64,000 nt of DNA from an uncultured Lachnospiraceae bacterium (GTDB lineage Bacteria; Bacillota; Clostridia; Lachnospirales; Lachnospiraceae), in the NCBI GenBank assembly GCA_951801955.1, contig CATOOV010000002.1, positions 62,001-126,000 of the forward strand, read 5' to 3'. A program made the translations under genes and the position numbers. Below are positions 60,707-64,000 of the stretch, piece by piece; positions within the stretch are counted from its first letter, which is position 1, and every line of letters starts with the position of its first letter. Below the pieces are notes generated by a model that was not told the DNA's origin, searched no databases, and was given only the letters and a program-made list of their open reading frames with translations.

Positions 60707-61987
60707 ATGGAATACAAAAACCTAATTGCCACGATTTATTTAAAAAACGGCGTGGCAGTAAAAGGACGGGGGAATATGGAAAGCGCCGGAGACTGGAAAG
60801 AACTGGCGAAGGTGTATAATGACAGCGGTGTTGATAAATTGTATGTGTTTGACCTTGCTGATACGGAAAAAGAACACGACATCAATCTGCATGCCCTCAA
60901 GGAATTGTGCCATATCATCGAAATACCGATTTATGGCGCTGGACGTATTGAACATCTGGAAGATATCAAAAAAATACTTTATGCTGGCTGCAAAGGCGTG
61001 ATTTTGGATAGTTCCAGACATGATATTATTCGGTTGGCAGAAGAAGGTGCAAGAAGGTTTGGAAAAGAAAAAATTTTGATCTCTATGGAAACCGTAGATC
61101 TGATCTTTAAACATAAAAAAGAAGTACAGGAACACATTCACAAATTGGTAGTGTTAAATGAGGATATTGTAGAATCACTGGAAAATATCACAAATCTTCC
61201 CTTTAGCGTAATTATTTCCAGTGATAATAAAAAGCACTGGATACAGATTTTGAAAAAAGAATGTGTGACGGGTATGGGAGGGGATTATGTCAGCAATCCC
61301 AATACAGATGTGATGAATTTAAAAATTCTTCTTGCCCAGCAAGGGATTGAGACACGGAAATTCAAATCTTCTATGCAGTGGTCAGAGTTCAAATTGAATG
61401 GAGATGGTATGATTCCTGTAATTGTGCAGGATTATCAAACTTGCGAAGTGTTAATGCTCGCCTATATGAATGAGGAAGCATACCACACGACCCTTGCATT
61501 GGGAAAAATGGCATATTACAGCCGAAGCCGGAAGAAATTGTGGATAAAAGGAGAAACTTCTGGTCATTACCAGTACGTCAAATCCTTGACCATTGACTGT
61601 GACAAAGATACCATTCTTGCCAAAGTATCTCAAGTAGGCGTGGCATGCCATACAGGAAACCCTACTTGTTTCTTTCAGGAATTAGTAAAAAAAGAGTATT
61701 CCAGCAAAAATCCATTAAATATATTCCAGGATATTTTTCATGTTATTTCTGAAAGAAAACTGAATCCCAGGGATGGTTCTTATACAAATTATCTCTTTGA
61801 CAAAGGCTTGGATAAAATTTTGAAAAAGATTGGTGAAGAAGCCACAGAGATTGTGATTGCCTCAAAAAATCCAGAACTGGAAGAGGTTAAATATGAGATT
61901 TCTGACTTGCTGTATCACTTGATTGTCTTGATGGTTGAAACAGGCATTACCTGGGAGGATATTGTAGAGGAATTAAATAGAAGATAA
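60707..61987 (+). CDS. hisIE: HisA/HisF-like barrel fused to HisI and HisE
   Basis: The 426-residue protein has three parts. Residues 1-~205 look like a diverged HisA/HisF barrel (DWKELAKVYNDSGVDKLYVF, IPIYGAGRIEHLEDIKK), but the canonical GGGIR loop is GAGRIEH and the second half is degenerate, so catalysis is doubtful. Residues ~210-325 are phosphoribosyl-AMP cyclohydrolase (WIKGETSGH, SLTIDCDKD, GVACHTGNPTCFF with its zinc cysteines). Residues ~335-426 are phosphoribosyl-ATP pyrophosphohydrolase (KKIGEEATEIVIASKN, YEISDLLYHLIVLM). HisIE carries out steps 2 and 3 of the pathway. No separate hisA, hisF, hisH or hisC is present in the window. Confidence 0.9.
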   Translation: MEYKNLIATIYLKNGVAVKGRGNMESAGDWKELAKVYNDSGVDKLYVFDLADTEKEHDINLHALKELCHIIEIPIYGAGRIEHLEDIKKILYAGCKGVILDSSRHDIIRLAEEGARRFGKEKILISMETVDLIFKHKKEVQEHIHKLVVLNEDIVESLENITNLPFSVIISSDNKKHWIQILKKECVTGMGGDYVSNPNTDVMNLKILLAQQGIETRKFKSSMQWSEFKLNGDGMIPVIVQDYQTCEVLMLAYMNEEAYHTTLALGKMAYYSRSRKKLWIKGETSGHYQYVKSLTIDCDKDTILAKVSQVGVACHTGNPTCFFQELVKKEYSSKNPLNIFQDIFHVISERKLNPRDGSYTNYLFDKGLDKILKKIGEEATEIVIASKNPELEEVKYEISDLLYHLIVLMVETGITWEDIVEELNRR

Positions 61988-62012
61988 AGATGTTTTTCTG
62001 ACCTTTAAAGCC

Positions 62013-62059
62013 TCGGACTGTTTACATAATTTTATTATGTAAACAGTCCGAAGCTTTTT
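62013..62059 (+). terminator. Terminator of the his operon
   Basis: A perfect 16-bp stem (CGGACTGTTTACATAA with its complement, 62013-62049) has a 5-base loop. It is followed by AAGCTTTTTTC. It is the strongest intrinsic terminator in the window. Confidence 0.92.
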
Positions 62060-62160
62060 TCTCTTATCGGAAATTTCGTAAAATTTCCTATTTGCCTATT
62101 TCAACGTAGCGTTTATTGATATTATACAGCTTATGGTATTATAAAAGCAGAAAACGGGAG

Positions 62161-63051
62161 TTACTTGATAAATCTCCAAATATCTTCTGTAAGTAAAACA
62201 TCAAGAGATCGAATTTGCGATGATAAAATATCATCTATCAGCATATTGGGTCTTAAATCACAATAATAAACTCCATCTAACGGATTCAATTTGATAGTAT
62301 ATCCTTTGAAGTGTCCAGTCAAAAATGTGGTATTCACACCAAAATGAGGCTCCCTTCCTTTTCGCTGAACATCATTGAGGAATACTGCAAAATGTGGTGT
62401 GGCTGCGTTCGTTAAACGATTGTACAAAAATTTATCAATAAATATTTTGTCTATCCGATCTTTGCTTGAAGTCTTTACAGAACCAATAGCCCTTACTTCA
62501 CCGCTTTCTTCAACTATAATATCATGTTGATAAGACATTTTAAACAATTCCTGATCGTCCACAATAACTGGGACTGATACAACCCCATCATGAACAGGAA
62601 TTCCAATATTTTGCAAAATCAATCTTATGTAACGCTCAAATAGGTCTCCATTAATTTTTCGTGCTTTGTTGCTTTTTCCCGCTGGAAGCGCATCTAATGC
62701 CGCACCAATCATTTGTTGGCATGTATATATGAATTTGTTTATCAATTCTCTAAGATGAGGCTCCTCTTTAATTTCTTGTATATGTTGCATTGCATAATTA
62801 AAATCTTGCTTTGCTGAATGGAAATTCTCAATAGAAATCATAAGATTACTGTTTATTGGACGAGAAACGTTAAAATTTCCATCCTCACGATATTGAAAGA
62901 AATGATAATGATTTTCATTCTGAGAGACAATAACAGCTTGTAAACCATCAAAAATAAAAGATAAATATTCTTCGCAAAACGAAGAATAATCGTCAATCGT
63001 TTGAAAGCGGTTTTTGGTTTTTGCCCATTCTACTAATTGTAACAAAGTCAT
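62161..63051 (-). CDS. Putative type II restriction endonuclease
   Basis: A 296-residue protein encoded directly after the methyltransferase, overlapping it by ATGA, with AAGGAGAG before its start. A possible PD-(D/E)XK core is SYQHDIIVEESGEVRAIG followed by SVKTSSKDR (acidic residue, then S-x-K). The rest shows no motif I know. The assignment rests mainly on the neighbour. The recognition site cannot be read. The genes are AT-rich relative to the adjacent his operon, fitting recent acquisition. Confidence 0.7.
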   Translation of the reverse strand: MTLLQLVEWAKTKNRFQTIDDYSSFCEEYLSFIFDGLQAVIVSQNENHYHFFQYREDGNFNVSRPINSNLMISIENFHSAKQDFNYAMQHIQEIKEEPHLRELINKFIYTCQQMIGAALDALPAGKSNKARKINGDLFERYIRLILQNIGIPVHDGVVSVPVIVDDQELFKMSYQHDIIVEESGEVRAIGSVKTSSKDRIDKIFIDKFLYNRLTNAATPHFAVFLNDVQRKGREPHFGVNTTFLTGHFKGYTIKLNPLDGVYYCDLRPNMLIDDILSSQIRSLDVLLTEDIWRFIK

Positions 63052-63980
63052 CGTATTGATTCTCTCCTTTTTGCATTTTCTTTATCATATTCAATCCATT
63101 TTTCTATTGGTTGTGGAAACACATGATCTATTCTTTTGATTGCCCAAGAATTATATTCTTCATTCATTTCACATCCAATCCAGAGCCGCTGTAATTGTTC
63201 AGAAACCACCAATGTTGTTCCTGACCCAGAAAAGGGATCGAGTACAACATCACCTACTTTGCTTGAAGCTAGTATAAGTTTGCGAAGCAATTCTTCGGGC
63301 TTTTGGGTGGGATGCTTTGTCTTTTCCCCCATTCCATTACAAGTGGTAGGAATTTCAAATACATCTTTCGGTTTAGCTCCTAATGGATTTGGCGTCCATA
63401 TCGGAGCTGCCTTTTTCCCGTTTGAATACTGGCTGCTTTCTGCTTGTGGGTGCGAAGGATATTTTAAAGTATGATTTCCATAAGGAATTCTAATTTCATC
63501 TACATTTAAATTAAATTTTTTAGTTTTCCTAAAATGCAAAATACTTTCATGGGATCTTCCCCAATCATTTCCAAGGTTGGCTTTATTTCTGTAATGCCAA
63601 ATGAGCCATTTACATCCTGAAAAATAGCGCATTGCTGGGTGTTTTAAATCTGCTAAAATTTCACTAAACCCACAAATGTATAAGCTGCCTGTAGGTTTAA
63701 GGATTCGAGCAGCTTCACTTATCCATTGCAATGACCATTCAATATACTCTTCTTGTGAATCGAATTTATCCCAATCTGCTTTTTTTATGTTATAAGGCGG
63801 ATCTGCAAAAATTAAATCAACGGATTCATCTTGCAATGTTTTCAGCCATTGTAAACTGTTATCTGTAAAAATTATCCCGTTCTTCCTAATATGGGCGGGT
63901 TGATACATTGCTTCTGTTTGGAAAATGTGCAAATCAAAAAGTTTTGATTCCGCAAAAGAGCAACTTTTTATAGATTCCAT
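63048..63980 (-). CDS. Beta-class DNA N6-adenine or N4-cytosine methyltransferase
   Basis: The catalytic motif IV DPPYNI comes first (~residue 58) and the SAM motif LDPFSGSGTTLV near the C-terminus (~245), the order of beta-class enzymes. KHPTQKPEELLRKLI is also typical of this class. It would protect host DNA from the adjacent nuclease. ATG 63980 has GGAG within the inverted repeat 63958-63998; an internal ATG at 63908 is an alternative start. The upstream promoter is outside the window. Confidence 0.92.
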   Translation of the reverse strand: MESIKSCSFAESKLFDLHIFQTEAMYQPAHIRKNGIIFTDNSLQWLKTLQDESVDLIFADPPYNIKKADWDKFDSQEEYIEWSLQWISEAARILKPTGSLYICGFSEILADLKHPAMRYFSGCKWLIWHYRNKANLGNDWGRSHESILHFRKTKKFNLNVDEIRIPYGNHTLKYPSHPQAESSQYSNGKKAAPIWTPNPLGAKPKDVFEIPTTCNGMGEKTKHPTQKPEELLRKLILASSKVGDVVLDPFSGSGTTLVVSEQLQRLWIGCEMNEEYNSWAIKRIDHVFPQPIEKWIEYDKENAKRRESIR

Positions 63981-63998
63981 TTCTAAAAAAAGTTGCTC
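63958..63998. promoter_or_regulatory. 12-bp inverted repeat around the methyltransferase start
   Basis: GAGCAACTTTTT (63958-63969) and AAAAAGTTGCTC (63987-63998) are perfect complements. The start codon (63978-63980) lies in the 17-base loop, and the SD-like GGAGC lies at the edge of the right arm. A second perfect repeat, AATCAAAA-AG-TTTTGATT, lies within the gene at about 63931-63948. Confidence 0.8.
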
Positions 63999-64000
63999 CG

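Overview
The window looks like a chromosomal segment of an anaerobic, endospore-forming Firmicute, most likely a member of the Lachnospiraceae. The evidence is a complete spoIIIA operon, an alpha/beta SASP, a YlbJ-like protein and a PdaA-like deacetylase, strong AGGAGG ribosome sites, a Gram-positive LexA box before recA, and family-typical gene orders (recA-recX-rny, yicC-gmk-rpoZ-rimO-pgsA-cinA, rsmD-coaD, hisZGDB). No rRNA, tRNA, CRISPR array or intact insertion sequence was recognised.

Layout. 0-1.4 kb: the 3' part of an XRE-TPR regulator, a convergent 48-codon gene, and a repeat-bearing spacer. 1.5-3.6 kb: an AgrC/AgrA-type two-component pair without agrB or agrD. 3.8-13.7 kb: an AT-rich accessory block with an HTH/double-FHA protein, an 81-aa orphan, a 1,300-aa secreted CHAP/NlpC-like repeat protein with leucine-rich repeats, a small membrane protein, a cytosolic Ser/Thr kinase with Sel1 repeats, a 21-codon ORF and a PP2C phosphatase. 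This has the parts of a threonine-phosphorylation circuit (writer, reader, eraser) next to a surface protein. 13.7-20.4 kb: a Uma2-type nuclease, then spoIIIAA-AH, with three separate tandem duplications clustered at the AD/AE junction. 20.6-31.4 kb: lipoprotein, MATE pump, prfC, PdaA-like deacetylase, a PTS remnant followed by ptsI, a short KdpDE pair, and thioredoxin. 31.5-56.3 kb: mostly housekeeping genes (recA, recX, rny, NUDIX, SASP, rqcH, yicC, gmk, rpoZ, rimO, pgsA, cinA, rsmD, coaD, ylbJ-like, pepD, M23, rsuA-like, degV, HAD, ygiQ, rluA-like, recU). 56.4-62 kb: hisZ-G-D-B and a barrel-HisI-HisE fusion from one consensus promoter. 62.1-64 kb: a type II restriction-modification pair on the minus strand.

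The most unusual non-coding signals are as follows. (1) A two-hairpin leader of about 85-100 nt occurs three times, each ending in the Shine-Dalgarno/start region of an unrelated gene (crr remnant, rsmD, hisG), with compensatory or wobble changes in the stems. (2) Three copies of a ~98-bp near-palindrome lie between convergent genes. (3) The hisZ leader and the hisD-hisB gap can both fold into nested or three-way structures. (4) A terminator sits between a consensus promoter and the ptsI region. (5) A 12-bp inverted repeat encloses the methyltransferase start codon.

All family assignments were made by reading motifs. No database search was run, and coordinates of structural elements were counted by hand.
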